A stretch of DNA of 6,510 nt, taken from the NCBI GenBank assembly GCA_937138275.1, contig CAKZOY010000363.1, forward strand, positions 1 through 6,510, read 5' to 3'. Shown in pieces: positions 1 to 5,414 of this stretch (its first letter is position 1; the number at the start of each line of letters is the position of its first letter). The notes under the pieces were generated by a model. It did not search any database. It was not told where the DNA came from and worked only from the letters and a program-made list of their open reading frames with translations. The position numbers and the translations under genes are program-made. The DNA is from an uncultured Chloroflexota bacterium. GTDB taxonomy: Bacteria > Chloroflexota > Anaerolineae > B4-G1 > DUEL01.

Positions 1-114
1 TCCTTGAGAAAGTGCACTGCTTTTGAATATGAGCTACACTGCTTGTCCGCGTCCATCCGCGTCCCATTGGAAAACTGCCAGGTAGCCAGAAAATTCATCA
101 GCAAGATGAGCAAG
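1..114. other. Non-coding left edge with a 10-bp tandem repeat
   Basis: I see no convincing gene on either strand. This is the 3' flank of the leftmost minus-strand gene. It holds an imperfect tandem repeat, TCCGCGTCCA at 46-55 followed by TCCGCGTCCCA at 56-66, and CACTGCTT occurs twice (15-22 and 37-44). There is no stem with a T-run that would make a clear terminator for the operon ending at 115. Confidence 0.5.
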
Positions 115-426
115 TTACTCCCCTGTTTCACGCGGCACAACGACCCATTCCACAGTGCGCAGGAACCGGGTCAGTTCCCGCCGCACTTCCGGCCACCGGG
201 CGGGGTCTTTTACCTTTTGAGGCAGTTCCTCCATAACCCACTGATACATTACCCGCGGCAGCCCGCGCACATTGACGGAGATTCCGCCGTCCTGATACCG
301 CTTCCAGGCCTCCTCCACCGCCTGCAAGAACCGCTCCTGGGCTACCGCCACGGTATGGGGGTCATTGCGTTCCAGAGCCTCCAGAAGTTCATTTGCAGTT
401 TGTTCCATAATGTGCACGACTCCCAT
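115..426 (-). CDS. Hypothetical protein, 103 aa, third gene of the padR-mrp operon
   Basis: I do not recognise this family. The predicted protein is small, soluble, charged and mostly helical, with no signal peptide, membrane segment or cysteine. The first half (about residues 7-45) reads as two amphipathic helices rich in Glu, Gln and Ala. A short GISVNVRG strand follows, then a helical, Trp-containing second half (residues 55-95). The start at 426 is preceded by TAGGTGAGGAGGCG, where GGTGA sits 7 bases upstream of the ATG and overlaps the mrp stop codon. A second ATG at 408 (residue 7) is an alternative start with no better ribosome-binding site. The 11-base gap to mrp implies co-transcription and probably translational coupling, so a role linked to iron-sulfur cluster handling is possible. 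That is inferred from position only. Confidence 0.72.
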   Translation of the reverse strand: MGVVHIMEQTANELLEALERNDPHTVAVAQERFLQAVEEAWKRYQDGGISVNVRGLPRVMYQWVMEELPQKVKDPARWPEVRRELTRFLRTVEWVVVPRETGE

Positions 427-437
427 CGCCTCCTCAC

Positions 438-1535
438 CTACCGATTGCTGCTGACTGCCGGAAAGAGGGGCACACTTCGGGTTACCGGCAGTCGTTTCAG
501 CACTGCTTCGGTAAGCGCGTCAATTTCGTCACTGACATACTCTTCCACCCGCCCCTGATCGCACAGGCGGGCCAGTTCCGGGTCCAGCGGGAGTTGCGCC
601 AGCAACGGCACCCCCAGCCGCGCCGTGGTCTGCAGCGCCTGGCTGGGCCCGAAAATCTCTATCCGCTCCCCACACTTCGGGCAGGTGACGTAGGCCATGT
701 TCTCCACCAGCCCCACAATGGGCACGTTCAGGTGCCAGGCCATGCGCGCCGCCTTGCGTACCACCATCCCCGCCAGGTCCTGGGGCGAGGTCACCAGCAG
801 GATGCCGTTGAGGGGAATGGACTGCATCACCGTGAGCGCGGCGTCCGACGTGCCCGGCGGCAGGTCCACGACCAGGATGTCCAGGTCGCCCCAGAGTACG
901 TCGCCCCAGAACTGCTGGATGGCACCGCTGATCAGCGGTCCCCGCCAGATCACCGCCTCGTTCTCATCCGGGAGGAGCAGGTTGATGGACATCACCTTGA
1001 TGCCGGTGCGGGTCTCGCCGGGCAGAATACCGACCGGCCCCATCGGGGGCGGTTCGTTCAGACCGAACATCCGGGGGATGCTGGGACCGGTGATGTCGGC
1101 GTCCAGTACGCCCACCCGCTTCCCCTGGCGGCGAAGGGCCACCGCCAGGGTCGCCGCCACCGAAGACTTGCCCACGCCGCCTTTGCCGCTCATCACCGCC
1201 AGGACGCGGTCTACGTGGTTCCGGTGAGCCGCGACGCCGATCTCCCGTTGCCCGGACCCTTCCCTGGGCCAGATGCGCGCCTTTTCCTCCGGCGTCATTT
1301 CCCGCAGAGAAATCTGCACGTCCCGAACGCCGTCCAGGGCCATCACGGCCCGACGGGCGTTCTCCACAATACTTTCCCGCAGCGGGCAGGCCAGCGTGGT
1401 CAGGGCCAGGGTGAACCGGACGACGCCGTCCTTCACCTCCAAGTCATGCACCATCCCCAAATCCACGATGTTCCTGCGCAGTTCGGGGTCTTCCACCTTC
1501 TGCAACATCTCCAGAACTTGTGCTGATCCGACCAT
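438..1535 (-). CDS. mrp: Mrp/NBP35 (ApbC-like) iron-sulfur cluster carrier ATPase with N-terminal MIP18/DUF59 domain
   Basis: This is a cytosolic P-loop ATPase of the Mrp/NBP35/ApbC family, which binds a transferable 4Fe-4S cluster and delivers it to apo-proteins. In the 365-residue form, residues 5-80 are the MIP18/DUF59 domain, with the conserved Cys50 in TTLACPL. The deviant Walker A SGKGGVGKSS is at 116-125, the switch I-like DADITGPS at 145-152 and the Walker B/switch II DLPPGTSD at 224-231. The CPKC pair at 285-288 is the expected dimer-interface cluster ligand. The length is normal for the DUF59-fused type. I place the start at the ATG at 1535: AGGAG lies 5 bases upstream and contains the end of the padR stop codon. 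A longer frame from a TTG at 1553 would run through this ribosome-binding site. The gene follows padR by 8 bases. Confidence in the family is high; its client proteins are unknown. Confidence 0.95.
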   Translation of the reverse strand: MVGSAQVLEMLQKVEDPELRRNIVDLGMVHDLEVKDGVVRFTLALTTLACPLRESIVENARRAVMALDGVRDVQISLREMTPEEKARIWPREGSGQREIGVAAHRNHVDRVLAVMSGKGGVGKSSVAATLAVALRRQGKRVGVLDADITGPSIPRMFGLNEPPPMGPVGILPGETRTGIKVMSINLLLPDENEAVIWRGPLISGAIQQFWGDVLWGDLDILVVDLPPGTSDAALTVMQSIPLNGILLVTSPQDLAGMVVRKAARMAWHLNVPIVGLVENMAYVTCPKCGERIEIFGPSQALQTTARLGVPLLAQLPLDPELARLCDQGRVEEYVSDEIDALTEAVLKRLPVTRSVPLFPAVSSNR

Positions 1536-1543
1536 TTCATCTC

Positions 1544-1975
1544 CTATCTGCAATGAATGTCAGGGCAATCTTCGCCCATCGGATATCCGTGGTGTTCGCC
1601 GCTATCTTCCTGCATATGGCGGTGGTATCTTTCCAGGAGATGATCAATCAACCGCCGGGTGTCCTCCAGGTCCTGGGCCCACAGGCGGAGGACCTCATCT
1701 CCCAGTGCCGTGAGCCGATAGACCCGGCGGGGCGGCCCCTGGGTTTGGGTGTCGTCCCAGGTAGAGGTGACCCAGCCCTGGTCTTCCATCTCCCGAAGGG
1801 CCCGGTAGATCACGCTGGGATCAAAGGCCTCCAGCCCGAAATCCCGCAGATGTTCCAGGAGCGTATAGCCGTGGGCGGGGCCATGGTGCAGCAGGAGGAG
1901 CAGTGTCGGCTCCAGAAACCGCACCGCCCGTCGGGAACATCCTCTCCATCCCCATCCGTGCCTGCCGCGAGGCAT
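1544..1975 (-). CDS. PadR-family transcriptional regulator
   Basis: This is a 143-residue winged-helix DNA-binding protein and first gene of an operon with mrp. The PadR N-terminal domain spans about residues 20-95: LEPTLLLLLHHGPAHGYTLLEHL (20-42), the recognition-helix region SVIYRALREMEDQGWV (54-69), and a wing PPRRVYRLTALG (81-92). A helix at about 95-122 (LWAQDLEDTRRLIDHLLERY) is the usual dimerisation helix. The N-terminal extension is rich in Arg, Gly and Trp with Cys13, and the C-terminal tail GEDCPDIHC carries Cys137 and Cys142 with several His residues. PadR proteins are usually repressors of a neighbouring gene or operon. The ATG at 1975 has GGAGG 5 bases upstream; an upstream TTG at 2026 lies inside the promoter and is not credible. 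A 21-bp palindrome covers the -35 of its promoter. The ligand is unknown. The cysteine-rich tail plus the mrp neighbour make a metal, redox or Fe-S signal plausible, but that is inference. Confidence 0.93.
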   Translation of the reverse strand: MPRGRHGWGWRGCSRRAVRFLEPTLLLLLHHGPAHGYTLLEHLRDFGLEAFDPSVIYRALREMEDQGWVTSTWDDTQTQGPPRRVYRLTALGDEVLRLWAQDLEDTRRLIDHLLERYHRHMQEDSGEHHGYPMGEDCPDIHCR

Positions 1976-2005
1976 ATTCTCCTCCGCTCCCTGTTTTCGC
2001 CTCCC

Positions 2006-2034
2006 ATTATACCACACTATTGGCAATTTGTCAA
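2006..2034 (-). promoter_or_regulatory. Consensus sigma70 promoter of the padR-mrp operon
   Basis: On the minus strand, TTGACA (2029-2034) and TATAAT (2006-2011) are separated by exactly 17 bp, so both hexamers and the spacing match consensus. Transcription should begin near 2000, leaving a leader of about 25 bases before the padR ATG at 1975. A promoter this strong usually needs repression, which fits the overlapping palindrome. Confidence 0.9.
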
Positions 2035-2037
2035 TAG
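2017..2037. promoter_or_regulatory. 21-bp palindromic operator candidate over the -35 element
   Basis: CTATTG at 2017-2022 is mirrored by CAATAG at 2032-2037. The whole 21 bp is a near-perfect inverted repeat with one mismatched base pair per half besides the central base. It contains the -35 hexamer and half of the spacer, so a bound protein would block RNA polymerase. PadR proteins bind palindromes of about this size and commonly repress their own promoters. That this PadR binds here is inferred from position. Confidence 0.75.
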
Positions 2038-2088
2038 ATAAACTGCAAATAGGCGCATTCCGCTTCAGGGCGAGTCCTGGTATTGCGA

Positions 2089-2125
2089 GAGGAAATTCTC
2101 CCGCCAGGGCGGGTGGAGGAAATTC
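2089..2125. repeat. Direct repeat GAGGAAATTC flanking a small hairpin
   Basis: GAGGAAATTC occurs at 2089-2098 and 2116-2125. Between the copies lies a small hairpin, CCCGC (2100-2104) with GCGGG (2109-2113). On the minus strand this block lies downstream of the TTC hairpin at 2141-2170, in the same relative place as the tail hairpins after the copies at 5258 and 6425. It may be the diverged tail of that repeat family. Confidence 0.5.
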
Positions 2126-2140
2126 CGGTGGAGTACGGTT

Positions 2141-2170
2141 TGGGGGCAGGCGGCGAAGCCGCCTGCCCCA
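2141..2170 (-). repeat. TTC-loop GC hairpin, copy 1 (3' of the CBS/ATPase gene)
   Basis: There is a perfect 12-bp stem, 2143-2154 with 2158-2169, and a 3-base loop that reads TTC on the minus strand and GAA on the plus strand. It begins 15 bases after the stop codon at 2186. On the minus strand no T-run follows, so it is not a textbook intrinsic terminator for that gene. On the plus strand CCCTTTTTGC follows about 7 bases later. It may still act as a 3'-end or stabilising structure. It belongs to a four-copy family in this window. Confidence 0.75.
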
Positions 2171-2185
2171 GAGGCCCTTTTTGCT

Positions 2186-3145
2186 TTACGTATCCGTGGA
2201 GGCCCGGCGACCGGAGGTCAGATAGATGATCACCTTCAGTGTGGTGCCCACGCCGACGGTGGACTCCAGAACCATTTCGTCGGCGCAGGCCTGAATGTTG
2301 GGGAGCCCCATCCCGGCCCCGAACCCCATTTCCCGTACCCACTCCGGGGCGGTGGAAAACCCTGGCTCCATTGCCTTCTGGATGTCCGGGATGCCTGGGC
2401 CATGATCTATGGCTTCCAGGTGTATCCGGATCGGCGTCACCTCGGCGACGATCTCCCCGCCGTCCGTATAAATCACGATGTTCATTTCCGCCTCGTAGGC
2501 GGCGATAGCCACCCGGCGGACAATGCGGGGATTAATCCCCAGGCGGGAAAGGGTCTTTTTCAACTGGCTGGAGGCTTCCCCCGCGCGCTCAAAGTCCCCT
2601 CCGACGACGCGGTAGCGGAGATGGAGGGTGACCTGGTCCGCTAAGATGTCTTCAAAGAGGTGACTGGCGCGGTAGCGGCGGACTTCCTCTTCGTGGTACT
2701 CAATCTCCATCCGGCGCAGAAGGGCCCGAACAATATCCCCCTGGACGAGGATGCCGACCAGGTCTCCCTGCCGGTTGATGACCGGAAAGCGGCCGTAGCC
2801 GAGGCTGCTGAACTTGCCCACTGCGTGGATCAGGGGGTCATCCTCATACAGGGTGACCGTCCGGGGGGTCATCTTCTCCCCAACAGTGGCATTCAGTTCC
2901 CCCGCCGCCAGGGCCTTAATCAGGTCCTCTATACTGATGATTCCGACCATCCGCCCACCCTCAACCACGGGGGTACCGGAAATTCGGTTGGCGCGCAGTA
3001 CCTCCCGAAACTCGGCCATCGTGGTCTGAGGGGCGACGGTGATGACCTTAGAGGTCATCGCGTCGCGCACCCGCAACTCATAGACCAGTTCCTGAAGGCG
3101 GGTGATCTCCCGTTTCCGTTCGGAAAATGCGGCGTTCACAGCCAC
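2186..3145 (-). CDS. Tandem CBS domain protein fused to an RsbT/RsbW-like ATPase (anti-sigma-factor-type kinase)
   Basis: This is a predicted cytosolic signalling protein of 319 residues. A short helical lead is followed by two CBS domains (about 24-83, with RVRDAMTSKVITV, and 86-147, with VGEKMTPRTVTL), which normally form a Bateman module that binds adenine nucleotides. The C-terminal GHKL ATPase domain (about 170-309) resembles RsbT/RsbW: N-box YEAEMN with Glu218 and Asn222, G1 box DHGPGIPD at 247-254, and G2 box GFGAGMGLPN at 274-283. There is no phospho-acceptor His domain, so a serine kinase or anti-sigma-type switch is more likely than a classical histidine kinase. The start is GTG at 3145, 7 bases after the DRTGG gene stop; the ribosome-binding site is weak and a GTG at 3139 is also possible, so coupling to the upstream gene is likely. 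Such pairs often sit near hydrogenase genes. Its target is unknown here. Confidence 0.9.
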   Translation of the reverse strand: MAVNAAFSERKREITRLQELVYELRVRDAMTSKVITVAPQTTMAEFREVLRANRISGTPVVEGGRMVGIISIEDLIKALAAGELNATVGEKMTPRTVTLYEDDPLIHAVGKFSSLGYGRFPVINRQGDLVGILVQGDIVRALLRRMEIEYHEEEVRRYRASHLFEDILADQVTLHLRYRVVGGDFERAGEASSQLKKTLSRLGINPRIVRRVAIAAYEAEMNIVIYTDGGEIVAEVTPIRIHLEAIDHGPGIPDIQKAMEPGFSTAPEWVREMGFGAGMGLPNIQACADEMVLESTVGVGTTLKVIIYLTSGRRASTDT

Positions 3146-3152
3146 GGCTTAT

Positions 3153-3545
3153 CTACTCTTCTCCGAAGAACTCTCGCCAGCGCCTCAGACTGGTCTCAAA
3201 AAGGCCGCAACTGGGAAGCCCTGCCCGATACAGCCGCCCGCAGGTCTCAAACATCGTGTACTTGGAAGCCAGGAGGGCGATCCCCTTCTCCTCAGCCAGC
3301 GCGACGGTCTCCGGCGGGGGGATCTTCCCGCGCACGAAGACGATGGCCTGGATGCCCGCCATCTCCGCCGTCCGCACGACCTGCGGATTGGTCAGCCCGG
3401 ACATCAGCAGGGTCCCCTCGTGGGTGAATGCCAGCACATCGCTCATTAAATCGGCCCCGCATCCCATTTTGACTTCCAGGTCCAGGTTCGTGTTGCGGGA
3501 GATGACCTTGCCCTCAACGATTTCCAGCACATCCCGCAGTTTCAT
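3153..3545 (-). CDS. DRTGG-domain protein
   Basis: This is a stand-alone 130-residue DRTGG-domain protein, related to the domain found in phosphotransacetylases and to the N-terminal domain of HPr kinase. Recognisable blocks are GCGADLMSDVLAF (28-40), SGLTNPQVVRTAEMAG (49-64) followed by IQAIVFVRGK (65-74), and a C-terminal LLASKYTMFETCGRLYRAGL (91-110). Conserved-looking cysteines are 29, 102 and 113. There is no membrane segment or kinase P-loop, so 'serine kinase' labels given to relatives are probably misleading. The ATG at 3545 has GGGAGG ending 7 bases upstream. It is first in a two-gene operon with the CBS/ATPase protein, a pairing commonly seen beside NAD-linked FeFe-hydrogenase operons. 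A sensory or adaptor role for a small ligand is the most I would infer. Confidence 0.9.
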   Translation of the reverse strand: MKLRDVLEIVEGKVISRNTNLDLEVKMGCGADLMSDVLAFTHEGTLLMSGLTNPQVVRTAEMAGIQAIVFVRGKIPPPETVALAEEKGIALLASKYTMFETCGRLYRAGLPSCGLFETSLRRWREFFGEE

Positions 3546-3575
3546 CTTGCATCCTCCCTCGTGGATTCAGGTTTA

Positions 3576-3604
3576 AGTATATCACAGGCGCCACAAAATA
3601 CCAA
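3576..3604 (-). promoter_or_regulatory. Promoter of the DRTGG-CBS/ATPase operon
   Basis: On the minus strand, TTGGTA (3599-3604, 4 of 6 to consensus) and TATACT (3576-3581, 5 of 6) are 17 bp apart. The spacer contains the palindrome GGCGCC. Transcription would start near 3569, giving a leader of about 24 bases, similar to the other two promoters in this window. Confidence 0.72.
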
Positions 3605-3641
3605 AAGCGTTTGTTACCGGGGTTTGTGCAGCCAATCATCT

Positions 3642-3708
3642 CGGGAGAGTGAGGTGGGCGGGGCGACGGCTTCGCCGCCGCCCCGCCACTCCCCTTTTCC
3701 CTCTCCCG
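3642..3708 (+). repeat. TTC-loop GC hairpin, copy 2, with an outer stem
   Basis: The inner hairpin pairs 3654-3670 with 3674-3689 around a TTC loop, with one bulged G and one A/C mismatch. An outer 8-bp perfect stem, CGGGAGAG (3642-3649) with CTCTCCCG (3701-3708), encloses it. The element lies between the two divergent promoters at 3576-3604 and 3769-3796. This is the only copy not directly 3' of a gene. Its C-rich tail CCCTCTCCCGC resembles the start of the tail of copy 4 but then diverges. Confidence 0.7.
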
Positions 3709-3768
3709 CAGCATTGATAAACCCTGAGCCCAATTTCCCAATACCTAACCCACCACCAACCGAAATGC

Positions 3769-3796
3769 TTGCCCTGCCTTAAGAGGATGCTATAAT
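3769..3796 (+). promoter_or_regulatory. Extended -10 promoter of the MFS gene
   Basis: TATAAT at 3791-3796 is preceded by TGC, giving an extended -10 (TGCTATAAT). TTGCCC at 3769-3774 (4 of 6 to the -35 consensus) lies 16 bp upstream. A start near 3803 gives a leader of about 22 bases to the ATG at 3825. The padR palindrome half-sites are absent here. Confidence 0.75.
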
Positions 3797-3824
3797 ACAG
3801 GAAAACCGCTCAGGGAATTGACAT

Positions 3825-5219
3825 ATGGGGGAAACATCCACCACTCGCCGCGTCGCCTTACTGGTCGCCACCACCAGTTCCTTTCTCACCCCCTTTATGG
3901 GCTCCGCCCTGAACATCGCCCTGCCCTCCGTCGGGCAGGAGTTCGCTGCCGGGGCACTGGCGCTGGGATGGATTCCCACGGCGTACCTGCTCTCCTCGGC
4001 GATGTTCCTGGTCCCCTTCGGCAAACTGGCCGACATGCACGGCCGGAAACGCATCTTTGTCTGGGGACTGATGACCTACGCCGTCGGCGCGTTGCTTTCC
4101 GCCCTGGCCCCCTCGGTGGAGACGCTGATCGCCTTCCGCATCGTCCAGGGCCTGGGCGGGGCGATGATTTTCGGCACCGGCGTCGCCATCCTGACATCGG
4201 TATTCCCGCCCCAAGAACGGGGACGGGTGCTGGGGATCAACGTCGCCTCCGTCTACGTCGGGCTCTCCGTGGGTCCATTTCTGGGGGGACTCCTTACCCA
4301 GCAGTGGGGATGGCGCAGCATCTTCTGGATTAACGCCCCGCTGGCCTTCCTCGTCGCCGCGCTGGCTGCCTGGAAACTCCAGGGCGAGTGGCGCGCCGGG
4401 AACAAGGACGGGTTTGACGGGCTCGGCTCCGTCCTCTACGGCCTGGGACTGGTCGCCCTGATCTACGGGTTCTCCCGTCTCCCGACGACGACCGGATGGG
4501 CGCTGACCTTCGGCGGCGCAGTGGTGCTGACGGCCTTCGGCCTGTGGGAGGGGCGGGCGCGGAACCCCGTCCTGGACCTGCGCCTGTTCCGGCACAACCC
4601 GGCCTTCACCTTCTCTAACCTGGCCGCGCTCATCAACTACAGCGCCACGTCGGCGGTGGGGTTCCTGCTCAGTCTGTACCTGCAGTCGGTGCGCGGGGTG
4701 AGCCCACGGGACGCCGGCCTGATCCTCCTGGCCCAGCCCGTCGTCCAGGCCCTCTTCTCGCCGCTGGCGGGCTGGGCGTCCGACCGGGTGGAGCCGCGCG
4801 TGGTCGCCTCGGCCGGGATGGGACTGACCGTTGTGGGACTGGCGCTCCTGTACCTGCTGGAGCCATCCACCGCCTTCTCCTTCGTGATCGGCATACTGGC
4901 CCTGCTGGGCTTCGGGTTCGCCCTCTTCTCCTCACCGAACACCAACGCCATTATGAGTTCGGTGGACCGGTCGCACTACGGCGTGGCATCGGCCACGCTG
5001 GCGACGATGCGGCTGACCGGCCAGATGCTCAGTATGGGCATCGTGATGCTGATCCTGGCAACGACGATGGGGGAGCAGAAGGTCACAGCGGAGACGACCG
5101 CTCTGTTCCTGACCAGCGCGCACATCGCCTTCGGTGTCTTCGCCGTCCTCTGCTTCCTGGGAATCTTCGCTTCGTTGGCCCGGGGAAACATCCGGGCGAA
5201 TGCAGATGCTCGTTTATAG
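3825..5219 (+). CDS. DHA2-family (14-helix) MFS drug:proton antiporter
   Basis: This is an inner-membrane major facilitator of 464 residues, most likely a proton-coupled exporter of drugs or other hydrophobic compounds. Hydrophobic segments fit 14 helices, at roughly 10-30, 48-66, 77-95, 100-122, 137-157, 165-184, 198-217, 225-242, 266-288, 297-316, 328-347, 352-372, 396-415 and 430-452. MFS motif A is GKLADMHGRKR (66-76). The antiporter motif C is GLSVGPFLGG (146-155). FMGSALNIALPSV in helix 1 corresponds to the DHA2 motif D1, but the acidic residue usual for many DHA2 members is not seen there. The ATG at 3825 has only a modest ribosome-binding site (CAGGGA, 8 bases upstream). The gene has its own promoter and stands alone. 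The substrate cannot be read from sequence. Confidence 0.93.
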   Translation: MGETSTTRRVALLVATTSSFLTPFMGSALNIALPSVGQEFAAGALALGWIPTAYLLSSAMFLVPFGKLADMHGRKRIFVWGLMTYAVGALLSALAPSVETLIAFRIVQGLGGAMIFGTGVAILTSVFPPQERGRVLGINVASVYVGLSVGPFLGGLLTQQWGWRSIFWINAPLAFLVAALAAWKLQGEWRAGNKDGFDGLGSVLYGLGLVALIYGFSRLPTTTGWALTFGGAVVLTAFGLWEGRARNPVLDLRLFRHNPAFTFSNLAALINYSATSAVGFLLSLYLQSVRGVSPRDAGLILLAQPVVQALFSPLAGWASDRVEPRVVASAGMGLTVVGLALLYLLEPSTAFSFVIGILALLGFGFALFSSPNTNAIMSSVDRSHYGVASATLATMRLTGQMLSMGIVMLILATTMGEQKVTAETTALFLTSAHIAFGVFAVLCFLGIFASLARGNIRANADARL

Positions 5220-5257
5220 ATTTTTCACCCCAAAGGACACAAAGAAACTATGGAATG

Positions 5258-5298
5258 GGGTTTTTGGGGCGGCGGCTTCGCCGCCGCCCCAAAAACCC
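5258..5298 (+). repeat. TTC-loop GC hairpin, copy 3 (3' of the MFS gene)
   Basis: A perfect 19-bp stem, 5258-5276 with 5280-5298, closes on a 3-base TTC loop. It begins 38 bases after the MFS stop codon. The A5/T5 tract lies in the lower stem rather than after it, and CCCGCTC follows, so it lacks the usual 3' U-tract of an intrinsic terminator. It could still mark the transcript end or protect the mRNA. Confidence 0.82.
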
Positions 5299-5314
5299 GC
5301 TCTTCCCCCTCCCT

Positions 5315-5331
5315 CCCGCCCGTCAGGGCAA
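5315..5331 (+). repeat. Tail motif CCCGCCCGTCAGGGCAA, first copy
   Basis: This 17-base sequence recurs exactly at 6487-6503, in each case about 20 bases after a TTC hairpin. It contains the small stem GCCC/GGGC around GTCA (5318-5329). Here the outer stem seen in the other copy is only partly preserved (TCCC with GGGA). Confidence 0.75.
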
Positions 5332-5402
5332 AGGATGGGATACGACTTTATGAGAATCAACACTTACCAGAGTCACCACTCCCTTCGTGTCCTTTGCGGT
5401 AA

Positions 5403-5408
5403 AAGGAG
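5403..5408 (+). promoter_or_regulatory. Strong ribosome-binding site of the iron-sulfur protein gene
   Basis: AAGGAG lies 6 bases before the ATG at 5415 and fixes that start. It abuts the right arm of the inverted repeat at 5383-5404. I found no convincing promoter between 5300 and 5400, so transcription may come from the MFS promoter or from an unusual promoter within the repeat. Confidence 0.75.
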
Positions 5409-5414
5409 CAACCG

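Larger units (their letters stand above)
5223..5404. repeat. Imperfect 22-bp inverted repeats enclosing hairpin copy 3 (MITE-like)
   Basis: AAAGGACACAAAG at 5232-5244 is the inverse of CTTCGTGTCCTTT at 5383-5395 (12 of 13). With the flanking bases the arms extend to about 5223-5244 and 5383-5404, with roughly 19 of 22 matching. The enclosed 138 bases hold hairpin copy 3 and its tail hairpin and no gene. I see no clear target-site duplication. The right arm runs into the AAGGAG ribosome-binding site of the next gene. A short non-autonomous mobile element is possible, as is a dispersed AAAGGACAC-type repeat. Confidence 0.5.

Noticed and set aside
594..1526. Long plus-strand reading frame opposite mrp (310 aa)
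   Set aside because: It is rich in His, Arg, Gln and Pro with no recognisable domain, and lies antisense to an unmistakable Mrp protein. It is a GC-content shadow.
1536..1553. TTG at 1553 as the start of mrp
   Set aside because: The ATG at 1535 has an ideal AGGAG 5 bases upstream; starting at the TTG would overlap padR and place the ribosome-binding site inside the coding region.
1976..2026. TTG at 2026 as the start of padR
   Set aside because: It lies between the -35 and -10 of the promoter, upstream of the expected transcript start; the ATG at 1975 has GGAGG at proper spacing.
2141..2185. Copy 1 hairpin as a standard Rho-independent terminator of the CBS/ATPase gene
   Set aside because: On the minus strand the stem is followed by CAAACCG, not a T-run. 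The T-run lies on the plus-strand side, where no gene needs termination.
3760..3824. The PadR protein as repressor of the MFS exporter
   Set aside because: PadR proteins often control exporters, but the palindrome half-sites at the padR promoter are not found at the MFS promoter, and the genes are 1.85 kb apart with another operon between them.
3858..4595. Minus-strand 245-aa frame opposite the MFS gene
   Set aside because: Low-complexity Gly/Gln/Glu/Pro composition with no family resemblance; antisense shadow of a clear membrane transporter.
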